Shown here piece after piece: positions 1-7,115 of a stretch of 64,000 bases of DNA. The stretch comes from Brevibacillus sp. DP1.3A (GTDB lineage: Bacteria; Bacillota; Bacilli; Brevibacillales; Brevibacillaceae). Under the pieces are notes generated by a model. The model did not search any database. It saw nothing but the letters and a program-made list of their open reading frames with translations, and was not told the DNA's origin. Numbering within the stretch: the first letter of the stretch is position 1; the number at the start of each line of letters is the position of its first letter. The stretch covers positions 1,977,501-2,041,500 of the forward strand of contig NZ_CP085876.1 in assembly GCF_013284245.2 (NCBI RefSeq), in the 5' to 3' direction. The position numbers and the translations under genes were made by a program.

Positions 1-255
1 TAATGTCCATCGTAGGGTCTGACACATTCATGATAGTTGTCTGATGTTAAGGAAGAGTAGAGAGAACATGAAGCATTTGTTAATTTTAGGTTTTGTATAA
101 ATGAGGAGGGCAAGCACCCGTTTTTTTCTTTTTAATCACTGGGATAGACAGGCATCCATACAGGAGAGATGCGGTTGTCATAAGCTGAATGGAGTACCGA
201 TCCTTGCCAGCAGATCGGTGCTTCCATCTGATTTCAATGAGAGGAGAGGTAAATT
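1..255. other. Intergenic stretch, no convincing gene
   Basis: I see no supported gene here. Short open frames exist, but they have no convincing ribosome binding site or family resemblance. The last bases hold the GAGGAGAGG ribosome binding site of the mini-protein that follows. Confidence 0.5.
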
Positions 256-351
256 ATGGGTTGCGATCGCGGTGGTTTCGGCTTTTTTGGTGGCGGGTTC
301 ATTTGGATTCTCATTATTATTTTTCTCGTGATTTGCTTCATTGATGACTAA
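256..351 (+). CDS. YjcZ-like glycine-rich mini-protein (31 aa)
   Basis: A 31-residue protein starts with MGCDRGGFGFFGGGF and continues as a hydrophobic helix (IWILIIIFLVICFI) ending in two acidic residues. A GAGGAGAGG ribosome binding site sits about 6 bases before the ATG. A glycine- and aromatic-rich start followed by one membrane helix is the usual layout of the very small YjcZ-type sporulation proteins of Bacillales, so a membrane role in spores or mother cells is likely by family. I did not identify a sporulation sigma-factor promoter. An intrinsic terminator follows directly, so the gene is probably monocistronic. Confidence 0.7.
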   Translation: MGCDRGGFGFFGGGFIWILIIIFLVICFIDD

Positions 352-365
352 GGTAATATTCCAAA

Positions 366-406
366 GAAAAGACTCTGTGCTCTCATACAAGAGACAGAGT
401 CTTTTT
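366..406. terminator. Bidirectional intrinsic terminator
   Basis: A stem pairing AAGACTCTGT with ACAGAGTCTT is flanked by A-rich and T-rich tracts. It serves the mini-protein on the plus strand and probably also the leftward ABC operon ending at 415. Confidence 0.75.
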
Positions 407-414
407 TCTGGTCC

Positions 415-1149
415 TTACTTCAAATGCTGCAAAAACTGACGTGTGCGCTCCTCACGCGGCTTTGCGAACAAATTGGAAGGTGTATCTCGCTCCACGATGA
501 CGCCTTGGTCCATGAAAATAACCTCGTCGGCAACTTCCCGAGCGAACCCCATCTCGTGAGTGACGACGATCATCGTCATCCCTTCCTGGGCAAGCTCCTT
601 CATCACCTTCAACACTTCCCCAACGAGCTCCGGGTCGAGAGCGGAGGTAGGCTCGTCAAATAGCATGACTTGCGGGTCCATCGCCAGTGCCCGAGCAATG
701 CCTACACGCTGCTGTTGTCCACCAGACAACTGTGCAGGATAATGGTCCAGCTTGTCACCGAGCCCTACTTTTGTCAGGAGAGCAGCGGCTTTCGCACGTG
801 CTTTTTCTTTGTCTTCTTTTTTGACAGTGACAGGCCCCTCCATCACATTTTCAACGGCTGTCATATGCGGGAATAAATTGTAGTTTTGAAACACCATCCC
901 GGTCTGCTTTCGCAGCTTCGGAATACTCGTTCTCTCTACTTTTTTGGAAAAGTCCAGCTTGACGTCGCCGATCTGGACGCTGCCGCTGTTCGGAACCTCA
1001 AGTGCATTCAGGCAGCGAAGCAAGGTTGTTTTCCCGGAGCCAGAAGGACCGATGATAACGACTACCTTTCCTTTTTCCACCGAGAGGGAAATGCCTTTGA
1101 GTACATGTAAGGTGTTGAATTGTTTATGCACATCTGTGATCGTAATCAT
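415..1149 (-). CDS. tcyC: Cystine/polar amino acid ABC transporter, ATP-binding protein
   Basis: This 244-aa cytoplasmic ATPase energises the uptake system encoded just upstream. The Walker A motif GPSGSGKT is at residues 34-41, the Q-loop near residue 88, the signature LSGGQ at 141-145 and Walker B VMLFDE at 161-166. It is full length for the GlnQ/TcyC/TcyN family. It is the last gene of the leftward operon, 17 bases after the permease gene. The neighbouring binding proteins closely resemble TcyA of Bacillus subtilis, so cystine is the most likely substrate. Other polar amino acids cannot be excluded from sequence. Confidence 0.85.
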   Translation of the reverse strand: MITITDVHKQFNTLHVLKGISLSVEKGKVVVIIGPSGSGKTTLLRCLNALEVPNSGSVQIGDVKLDFSKKVERTSIPKLRKQTGMVFQNYNLFPHMTAVENVMEGPVTVKKEDKEKARAKAAALLTKVGLGDKLDHYPAQLSGGQQQRVGIARALAMDPQVMLFDEPTSALDPELVGEVLKVMKELAQEGMTMIVVTHEMGFAREVADEVIFMDQGVIVERDTPSNLFAKPREERTRQFLQHLK

Positions 1150-1166
1150 GCGTTTTCACCTGCTTT

Positions 1167-1862
1167 TTAGACATAACGGTCCAGCTTGTTTTCGATGCGA
1201 TCCTGGATAATAGAGAGTACGAAGCAAATCACCCAGTAAATAAGGGCCGCTTCCGCATAGACGAGCAGCGGCTCATATGTCGCAGCGACGACTTCTTGGG
1301 CTTTGCGAAACATCTCTGGTACCAGAACGACCGAAGCCAGGGAAGTATCCTTGACCAAACTAATAAACGAGTTGGACAAAGGAGGAATGGAGACGCGAGC
1401 TGCCTGTGGGAGCACGACTCTGCGCAGTGCTTGCCAGTAGGTCATCCCCACGGAGTAGGCTGCTTCCCATTGCCCTTTGTGAATGGACAAGATCGCGGCA
1501 CGTACCACCTCGGAGGAATAGGCACCGACGCTGAGAGAGAAGCCGATGATTGCCGACGGTATCGGATCGATCATCAAGCCGATGCTCGGCAAGCCATAAA
1601 AAATGATGAACAATTGAACCAATAAAGGAGTACCGCGAATGATCGATACATAAAAGCGGGCGATGGCAATCAGTGGCTTTATGCCGGATAGGCGTGCCAG
1701 CGCAGTGAGAACCGCAATGATCAGACCAATGAAAAAGGAAGCGATGGCGATTGTCAAAGAATAGAGCAAGGCTCCTTTCAGCAGAGGAAGAAAGGAGCTT
1801 TGCGCGATATCGATCCATCGGTTCAGGCGTTCTGGGTTTTCAAAGAAGCTACTTAGAGACAT
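1167..1862 (-). CDS. tcyB: Cystine/polar amino acid ABC transporter, permease
   Basis: A 231-aa integral membrane permease of the His/Glu/Gln/Arg/opine family. It has several hydrophobic segments and the cytoplasmic EAA loop (GQWEAAYSVGMTYWQALRR) that docks onto the ATPase. I chose the ATG at 1862 (MSLSSFFENP). A longer frame back to 1904 lies wholly inside the binding-protein gene and has no separate ribosome binding site. The chosen start overlaps the end of the upstream gene by 14 bases, which suggests translational coupling. Only one permease gene is present, so the channel is presumably a homodimer. Confidence 0.83.
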   Translation of the reverse strand: MSLSSFFENPERLNRWIDIAQSSFLPLLKGALLYSLTIAIASFFIGLIIAVLTALARLSGIKPLIAIARFYVSIIRGTPLLVQLFIIFYGLPSIGLMIDPIPSAIIGFSLSVGAYSSEVVRAAILSIHKGQWEAAYSVGMTYWQALRRVVLPQAARVSIPPLSNSFISLVKDTSLASVVLVPEMFRKAQEVVAATYEPLLVYAEAALIYWVICFVLSIIQDRIENKLDRYV

Positions 1863-2682
1863 CTGCACCAAACCATTTCTCTGATATTTTTGCGAGGGTA
1901 CCATCTTTCGTCATGTCATCCAGTGCTTTGTTGAATGCATCAACCAGCTCTGTGCTGCCCTTGCGGAAGAGGAAGCCGTTTTTCGCTACGTTCGGATCTT
2001 TTGCGATAATTTTGATAGGAACATCAGGTTTTTGCTTCATGAAGTCCAACAGGGAAATCCCATCGTTAATCGTAATGTCTACACGCTTGGAAACAAGCAA
2101 GTCGATCGCTTGGTTAAAGCCTTCCACACCGACGATTTCCGCTCCGTTTTTCTTCGCGATATCGGTGAGGTTACTCGTCAATGTTTGCGCTGCTTTCAAA
2201 CCTTTAATATCCTCGAAGCCTTTTACGGTCGTGTTGTCTTTATGGGTGACAAGGACCGCTGTGGATACGGTATACGGATTGGAGAAGTCGTATTTTTCCT
2301 GGCGATCAGGGCGAATGCCTACCTGATTCGCTACGACATCAAAGCGCTTGGAGTCAAGTCCAGCGAACATCGCATCCCATTGTGTTTCTTGAAACACAGG
2401 CTCTACGCCGATGCGCTTCGCTACCTCTGTGACGACCTCCACATCATAGCCCGTCAGCTTGCCAGACTGATCGTGGAACGTAAACGGCGCGTATGTGCCC
2501 TCGGTTCCGATCAGAATTTTACCGTCGGCTTTTACTTTTTCCAACAAGTTTTGTTCTTTTTTCTCTTCTGTTGGGGCAGGAGCGGCACTGTTTTGCGGTG
2601 GTTGTCCAGTTGAAGACGACCCGCAACCTGCCAATGCGACTAACAGAGTGGAAGCGAGAAGTGAAAATAATAGTTTTTTCAT
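1849..2682 (-). CDS. tcyA: Cystine-type ABC transporter, substrate-binding lipoprotein (copy 2)
   Basis: A 277-aa family 3 solute-binding protein. It begins with a lipoprotein signal peptide whose lipobox is LAGC, with the acylated Cys at residue 20, so it is anchored outside the membrane. The mature part contains GTEGTYAPFTFHDQSG, LTGYDVEVVTEVAKR and FDVVANQVG, stretches I recognise as typical of B. subtilis TcyA. It is a close paralogue of the gene directly upstream, and most of the differences fall in the second half. The separating 80 bases contain no evident terminator, so both are probably on one mRNA. Confidence 0.83.
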   Translation of the reverse strand: MKKLLFSLLASTLLVALAGCGSSSTGQPPQNSAAPAPTEEKKEQNLLEKVKADGKILIGTEGTYAPFTFHDQSGKLTGYDVEVVTEVAKRIGVEPVFQETQWDAMFAGLDSKRFDVVANQVGIRPDRQEKYDFSNPYTVSTAVLVTHKDNTTVKGFEDIKGLKAAQTLTSNLTDIAKKNGAEIVGVEGFNQAIDLLVSKRVDITINDGISLLDFMKQKPDVPIKIIAKDPNVAKNGFLFRKGSTELVDAFNKALDDMTKDGTLAKISEKWFGADVSK

Positions 2683-2762
2683 AAAATAACCCCCACTAAA
2701 CCGATGTGAATTTTAATAGGAACATACTAAAAGGGACAGACAATTTTGTCAACGCCTAATAA

Positions 2763-3590
2763 TTACTTCGTGATGTCCTCGCCGAACCATTTGACGGAAA
2801 TTTTGGAAAGGGTGCCGTCCTGCTGCATCTCATCGAGCACCTTGTTAATCGCGTCGGTTAGTTCTGTACTTCCTTTACGGAACATGAAAGCGGTTGGTTG
2901 GCCATCTGCATTTTTCGCCACAACTTTGATTGGCGTATCCGGCTTTTGTTTCAGGAAATCAAGCACCGACAAATTATCGTTGAGCACAACGTCCACGCGT
3001 TTTTGTGCAATCAGGTCAATCGCTTGATTAAAATTGTCTACACCGACGATTTCCGCCTCATTGGCGCGTGCGAGGTCAGCGTAGTTGCTGGTCATGGATT
3101 GTCCGGCTTTTAATCCTTTGATATCCTTGAAGTCTTTGACGGTGTTATTGTCCTTGTGAGTCACCAATACCGCGCGAGAAATCGTATATGGCTTGGAGAA
3201 ATCGTACTTTTCCTGACGATCAGGACGGATTCCTACCTGATTGGCAATGACGTCAAAGCGCTTGGAGTCGAGTCCCGCAAACATGGCATCCCACTGGGTT
3301 TCCTGGAACACAGGCTCTACACCGAGCCGCTTGGCAACTTCTGTGACAACCTCCACATCATAGCCGGTCAATTTGCCCGATTGATCATGGTACGTAAACG
3401 GAGAGTATGTACCTTCCGTACCAATGACGAGTTTTTTCTCGGCTTTCACTTTTTCTAGCAAATTTTGCGAAGCTGCTTGATCAGCTGGCGGAGTCGTATT
3501 ATTCGGCTGAGAAGGAGAACCGGAAGTGCTGCATCCAACCATTCCCAGTAGCAGACAAGATAGTAAGGTAGACAGAATGACTTTTTTCAT
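2763..3590 (-). CDS. tcyA: Cystine-type ABC transporter, substrate-binding lipoprotein (copy 1)
   Basis: The first gene of the leftward operon encodes a 275-aa solute-binding lipoprotein (lipobox MVGC, Cys at residue 20). It has the same TcyA signatures as its downstream twin, including GTEGTYSPFTYHDQSG and AMFAGLDSKRFDVIANQVG. The ribosome binding site AAGGGG precedes the ATG. The C-terminal lobe differs most between the two copies, which would fit divergence of ligand preference (inference). B. subtilis tcyJ and tcyK are a known precedent for two binding proteins in one cystine system, but there they are paired with two permeases. Confidence 0.83.
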   Translation of the reverse strand: MKKVILSTLLSCLLLGMVGCSTSGSPSQPNNTTPPADQAASQNLLEKVKAEKKLVIGTEGTYSPFTYHDQSGKLTGYDVEVVTEVAKRLGVEPVFQETQWDAMFAGLDSKRFDVIANQVGIRPDRQEKYDFSKPYTISRAVLVTHKDNNTVKDFKDIKGLKAGQSMTSNYADLARANEAEIVGVDNFNQAIDLIAQKRVDVVLNDNLSVLDFLKQKPDTPIKVVAKNADGQPTAFMFRKGSTELTDAINKVLDEMQQDGTLSKISVKWFGEDITK

Positions 3591-3629
3591 GTTGTAATCC
3601 CCTTTATGTTAATCGGATTTCATGGATTC

Positions 3630-3658
3630 ATAGTAGTGGTCGTTCATGCCTTTGTCAA
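3630..3658 (-). promoter_or_regulatory. Sigma-A-type promoter of the tcy operon
   Basis: Reading leftward, a perfect -35 TTGACA (3658-3653) is followed after 17 bases by TACTAT (3635-3630). It lies about 40 bases upstream of the first binding-protein gene. Confidence 0.7.
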
Positions 3659-3730
3659 TCTTTAAATTGTTAAATCCTATTCGATTACTATGAATTAAAA
3701 GGAAGAAGGCTCTATGTAGCTGCGGTGGGG

Positions 3731-3925
3731 AGAAGAATATTTCCAGTCTAGGCTCCAGGCTCCGTCCTGCTGGGGGGTGAGACTGTCCGCTCCGAAGGGA
3801 TTCGCGGGGAAACGCAAAAGTGGTAGCCGCTACGTCGCGTGGGCACGGTTGCGTTTCTGTTGCCCGCGAATCCCTTCTCCGCTCGGTAGGACTCCACAAG
3901 TCGCTACGTCTGGAAATATTCTTCT
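3731..3925 (-). repeat. Long palindromic element A (about 195 bp)
   Basis: The outer arms AGAAGAATATTTCCAG (3731-3746) and 3910-3925 are perfectly complementary over 16 bp. An inner stem pairs 3794-3808 with 3863-3877 (15 bp) and 3809-3817 with 3849-3857 (9 bp), separated by a 5-base bulge. The segments between outer and inner stems do not pair but match elements B and C when A is read on the minus strand: CCTACCGAGCGGA on one side and GGAGCGGACAGTCTCACCC on the other. Reading frames in this stretch look like by-products of the repeat, not genes. The function is unknown. Confidence 0.8.
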
Positions 3926-3996
3926 CTGGCGTCACTGATGACATTTCTTCATTCTTTCAAAGCTTTAAAAAGCGGGGTAAACATGGAAAGCTCGTA

Positions 3997-4199
3997 GAGG
4001 AAACAGGAGAAAACAGCGAAGATCTTTGGTACACCGACCGAGACTCCATGCAAAAAGCGAAACACGCCCTTAAGCGTCCACCTCTGAAAAGGCATCCTGG
4101 AATGACCACTTTGGACGCGGTTTCGCTTTTTGCATGGAGGCGGGCAGTCAATCCCACAGCGGGTGGGACAAGAAGCTGAGCGTTTTCTCCTGTTTCCTC
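3997..4199 (+). repeat. Long palindromic element B (about 203 bp)
   Basis: The outer arms at 3997-4014 and 4182-4199 are perfectly complementary over 18 bp (GAGGAAACAGGAGAAAAC). The inner arms 4044-4063 and 4120-4139 pair over 20 bp, with a further 7-bp stem 4074-4080/4112-4118 toward the apex. The unpaired shoulders contain ACACCGACCGAGA on the left and GGAGGCGGGCAGTCAATCCC on the right, matching elements A (minus strand) and C. The arm sequences themselves differ from the other copies. It lies 71 bases from A in opposite orientation. Confidence 0.8.
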
Positions 4200-4299
4200 C
4201 CCACGACTACAGTAACGTTATACTTGTTCTCTTTTTTAAGATTCTCCATTCATACGGTGGCTATGTGCATGAGACGAAAACTTGGCGCAGAAGTAGTGG

Positions 4300-4328
4300 T
4301 TGAGGTTCCACGTCAAGAAGCGTACAAT
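4300..4328 (+). promoter_or_regulatory. Promoter for the 4409 gene and AEC transporter
   Basis: TTGAGG (4300-4305), a 17-base spacer and TACAAT (4323-4328). The leader that follows contains a small hairpin (ACAAGCA/TGCTTGT, about 4350-4369). Confidence 0.55.
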
Positions 4329-4408
4329 TAGTACGAATTGAAAGGCCTACAAGCAATTACGTGCTTGTTCTTCATAGGAGAGCGCACCGACAAAAGGAGT
4401 CAATCAAC

Positions 4409-4810
4409 ATGTTAAACGACTGGCGTATGTATACAGATGGAAGTGGAATGGAGCAAAAGCATGTAGCTTGGCATGAAGTGCTGAAGGAAATCGCTCAATT
4501 GGATGGAGTAACGCGGACATTGGTTCACGCAGCGTATGGAGACCATGTGGATTTGGTCGTAGCAGGCGGGAACAACGGCAAAGTATTGGTGCAATGGAAA
4601 GAACACGAGCCGGTTGAGCAGCACTTTGTCCTTGCGGCAGACAAGCAATCGGCTGTGATGTCCACGCTCGTCATCGAGGGTAGTGAAGTTGCCTTTCCCC
4701 TTTCCTGGTGTGTTCCGCTTGAGCGGGTTGTTCCTTTGTGCGGGGATTTGCTAAGAACATGTGAAAAAGGGGAGCCGACCGAACTCGAATGGCTTCCGGT
4801 AGAAATGTAG
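4409..4810 (+). CDS. Hypothetical protein, 133 aa
   Basis: I do not recognise the family. The ATG at 4409 is preceded by AAAGGAG at a good distance, while an upstream in-frame ATG at 4361 has no ribosome binding site. The protein is acidic, soluble and without signal peptide or membrane segment, beginning MLNDWRMYTDGSGMEQKHVAW. Its layout suggests a small cytoplasmic domain. It is followed after 13 bases by the AEC transporter gene, so the two are likely cotranscribed. Confidence 0.7.
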   Translation: MLNDWRMYTDGSGMEQKHVAWHEVLKEIAQLDGVTRTLVHAAYGDHVDLVVAGGNNGKVLVQWKEHEPVEQHFVLAADKQSAVMSTLVIEGSEVAFPLSWCVPLERVVPLCGDLLRTCEKGEPTELEWLPVEM

Positions 4811-4823
4811 GCAGGAGGGCAGC

Positions 4824-5762
4824 ATGGAACTACAAACGTTGCAGCAGTCCATCCTCATCATGGCCGTCATCATTGGGATCGGTAGCTTAATCGGCTACCG
4901 GCAACCCTTGACTGCGGACTCTCGCCAACTCGTCATCACGATTATTGTAAACGTAGCCATGCCGTGCATTATTTTAGACGGGATCTTTCAGACAACCATT
5001 GATCAGCAAATTTTATACCAAATTTTTGCAATATTCTTCATTTCGATTATCCTAAACTGCCTGGGCATTTTTATCGGCTGGCTAGGTGCGCGTGCACTTC
5101 CGCTCCCGGTGAAAAAACGCCGTGAGATTGCGCTCTTGTCCGGCTTGGGGAATACAGGCTTCATCGGTTTGCCGCTTTGTGCAGCATTGTTTGGGCCAAA
5201 AGGAGCGCTCTTGGCGGCTATTTTCGACGCAGGCGTGGATGTCGTACTATGGACAGTGGGTGTGATGATGCTCCAGGAAAAAGGAAGCTTCTCCTTAAAA
5301 GGGCTCAAGACACTCATCAACATTCCGATGATTGCGATCATATTTGGACTCGGTTCTGCCATCATCGGATTTGTGCCGCCTGAGCCTGTGAAACAGCTGT
5401 TTGGAACGCTGTCCAAGCTCGCCTCTCCGTTAGCCATGATGTACATTGGTATGCTCTTGCCTATGTTTTTGCGCAACAAACCGCAAGTATCATTGAAGCT
5501 TTTGAGTATGCCACTCGCATTTAAATTAGTTGTTTTTCCGCTGATGACGGCGTTTCTTTTGTCCGTTTTTTCAATCGACAGCGATATCGTCAGCGTTTCC
5601 CTTGTGCAAGTAGCAATGCCTACCCTGACATTGGCCTCGATCTTGTTCGGGCGCTATGCGGCGGATGAGGAGATGGGTGCCATGACGACGGTTTGTTCCA
5701 CCTTGCTGGCGCTCTTGTCCATCCCGGTTGTTCTGGTTATGGGAAATTGGCTTTTGCACTAA
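4824..5762 (+). CDS. AEC family transporter (auxin efflux carrier-like permease)
   Basis: A 312-aa very hydrophobic protein with about ten membrane segments. It has the AEC family pattern, including the conserved glycine/asparagine stretch GNTGFIGLPLC in the middle and a related second half ending near VQVAMPTLTLASILFGRY. Bacterial members are permeases or carriers, some for malate or other carboxylates. Nothing local fixes the substrate. The start ATG is preceded by AGGAGGGC. Confidence 0.8.
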   Translation: MELQTLQQSILIMAVIIGIGSLIGYRQPLTADSRQLVITIIVNVAMPCIILDGIFQTTIDQQILYQIFAIFFISIILNCLGIFIGWLGARALPLPVKKRREIALLSGLGNTGFIGLPLCAALFGPKGALLAAIFDAGVDVVLWTVGVMMLQEKGSFSLKGLKTLINIPMIAIIFGLGSAIIGFVPPEPVKQLFGTLSKLASPLAMMYIGMLLPMFLRNKPQVSLKLLSMPLAFKLVVFPLMTAFLLSVFSIDSDIVSVSLVQVAMPTLTLASILFGRYAADEEMGAMTTVCSTLLALLSIPVVLVMGNWLLH

Positions 5763-5861
5763 TCTCTCGCCAATCTCAGTCATAGTGAAACGAATCAGAG
5801 GAAACCTATGTCTAACAAGTAAAGAATGACGAAAATGATGATTAGGGATGGTGGAACAACA

Positions 5862-6659
5862 ATGAAAGGCAAATCGATTTTGGCTGTTGCCCTGACACTG
5901 CAAGTGTTGGCGGCTTATCCTGTGCAGGCGGCAGTGTCTAGCACACCACAAACAATGACAGCTCCGATACTGGTAAACGGAGAGCAAGCTTCCTTGGTAA
6001 AAGCACCGCTTCTCGTCCAGCAGCGTACGTATGTCTCCGCCGAGGATGCGAGCCGGATTTTGGAAGGCACTTGGAAACAGGATGCAACGAATGGGGAAAT
6101 GAAGCTGTCTAAAGGTACGCTGACGTTTGAACTCGCTACGGGAAAAGTAGCGTTGGATGGCAAGTCGCTGCAAAATGGGCAGGGCGCAATCGTGCGTGAC
6201 AAGCAAGTGTATTTGCCTCTGAGATGGATGGCAGAGCAGGCTGGACATCAAATCACGTGGAATGCCGAGAAAAAGGCGGTGGAAGTTGTGGTTACCGGGG
6301 AAGAGAGTGCCTTTACGCTTGTCGATACAGATAAGCTGACAGAACAGGAACGTGCGTTTATTGACTCGGTAAAAGAAGAGCAAGGCATTCACAAGCAGGG
6401 AGACCTTTATGTCATCGCACGTGGGGCCTCACCGAATCCTGGCTACGGACTGCAAGTAACAAAAGTCGAGCAGAGCTGGGAGCAGCTTTTTGTGTATGTC
6501 AAACAAACGCTGCCTGATCCGGGTAGAATGTACCCGCAAGTGATTTCCTATCCGTATTTGGCGGCAAAAGTGAAGCTGCCACCTTACACGACGATTGTCT
6601 TTTTGGATGCAGAGACGAAGAAGCCGCTGTTTGCCACAGAGGGCAACGGAAGTCGATAA
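5862..6659 (+). CDS. Secreted protein with copper-amine-oxidase N-terminal-like (stalk) domain
   Basis: A 265-aa exported protein. Residues 1-23 form a signal peptide ending YPVQA. Residues of about 30-145 match the stalk domain common in Bacillales surface proteins (ILVNGEQ, RTYVSAEDASRILEG, KQVYLPLRWMAEQAGHQITW). The C-terminal 120 residues are not recognised. The start at 5862 (MKGKSI) places the signal peptide at the N terminus; a longer frame from 5826 would prefix 12 polar residues. The domain is structural and does not imply amine oxidase activity. Confidence 0.75.
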   Translation: MKGKSILAVALTLQVLAAYPVQAAVSSTPQTMTAPILVNGEQASLVKAPLLVQQRTYVSAEDASRILEGTWKQDATNGEMKLSKGTLTFELATGKVALDGKSLQNGQGAIVRDKQVYLPLRWMAEQAGHQITWNAEKKAVEVVVTGEESAFTLVDTDKLTEQERAFIDSVKEEQGIHKQGDLYVIARGASPNPGYGLQVTKVEQSWEQLFVYVKQTLPDPGRMYPQVISYPYLAAKVKLPPYTTIVFLDAETKKPLFATEGNGSR

Positions 6660-6681
6660 GAAAATCGGGTAAAAAACGTAC

Positions 6682-6724
6682 AGGGTCTGCTAGTAAGGAG
6701 TACATAGCAGGCCCTCTTGTTTTT
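6682..6724 (+). terminator. Intrinsic terminator
   Basis: An 11-bp stem AGGGTCTGCTA / TAGCAGGCCCT (one wobble pair) is followed by CTTGTTTTT. It ends the stalk-domain gene. Confidence 0.7.
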
Positions 6725-7115
6725 GTGTGACTCCTGATGTAAGATATGGTTGTGATTTCCTATCCCTTGAGAAATGGAGGTGTGTGTACGTGTTCGGAAC
6801 TCTGCAAGCATGGTTTGTGGTAGAAACTTCCAGTATGACGCATGATTTTGCATTCAACGGGACCAGTCTGTCCTTTTTTGCGCATACAACTGAACGGAGT
6901 TTCCATAGGCGTACCATGCATCGATCAGGGGCGGTTTGTTCTTGACTATAATGGGTAACTGACGTAAGGTCGGTCCCTTTCACGATGCCGCAGGTAATGG
7001 CCTGCGGCTTTTTTGCGTCCACTCGCACGTGCGGTGTGGTATCAAAAATTGTGCCGGGGCCACCAGGAAGTCCATTATTTTGAACCGTTACCAACTTTTC
7101 GAGGAGGAAATAATC
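6725..7115 (+). promoter_or_regulatory. Leader region of the ABC-F gene
   Basis: A stretch of 391 bases without a firm gene. It contains a TATAAT at 6947-6952 without a clear -35, a strong intrinsic terminator at 6987-7014 and a small hairpin CGCACGTGCG near 7024. The ABC-F ribosome binding site GAGGAGGA lies at its end. A frame starting GTG at 6790 behind GGAGG could encode about 50 residues but resembles nothing I know. Confidence 0.45.
6987..7014 (+). terminator. Terminator inside the ABC-F leader (candidate attenuator)
   Basis: GCCGCAGG / CCTGCGGC stem with a six-base loop and a run of six T. It stands about 100 bases upstream of the ABC-F start, with no complete gene directly before it, so it may attenuate ABC-F transcription. 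Confidence 0.6.

Noticed and set aside
3609..4179. Open frames across palindromes A and B (111 and 119 aa)
   Set aside because: They follow the repeat structure, have no ribosome binding site and resemble nothing except spurious proteins from similar repeats.
5571..6392. 273-aa minus-strand frame across the AEC and stalk-protein genes
   Set aside because: It crosses two real genes and an intergenic region and has no recognisable features.
6727..6945. 72-aa frame upstream of the ABC-F gene
   Set aside because: It lacks a convincing start and composition; it is kept only as a low-confidence note in the leader entry.
6951..6962. Three-codon leader peptide (ATG GGT AAC TGA) for ABC-F attenuation
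   Set aside because: Its ATG overlaps the TATAAT -10 and it has no ribosome binding site, so it would not be on the transcript from that promoter.
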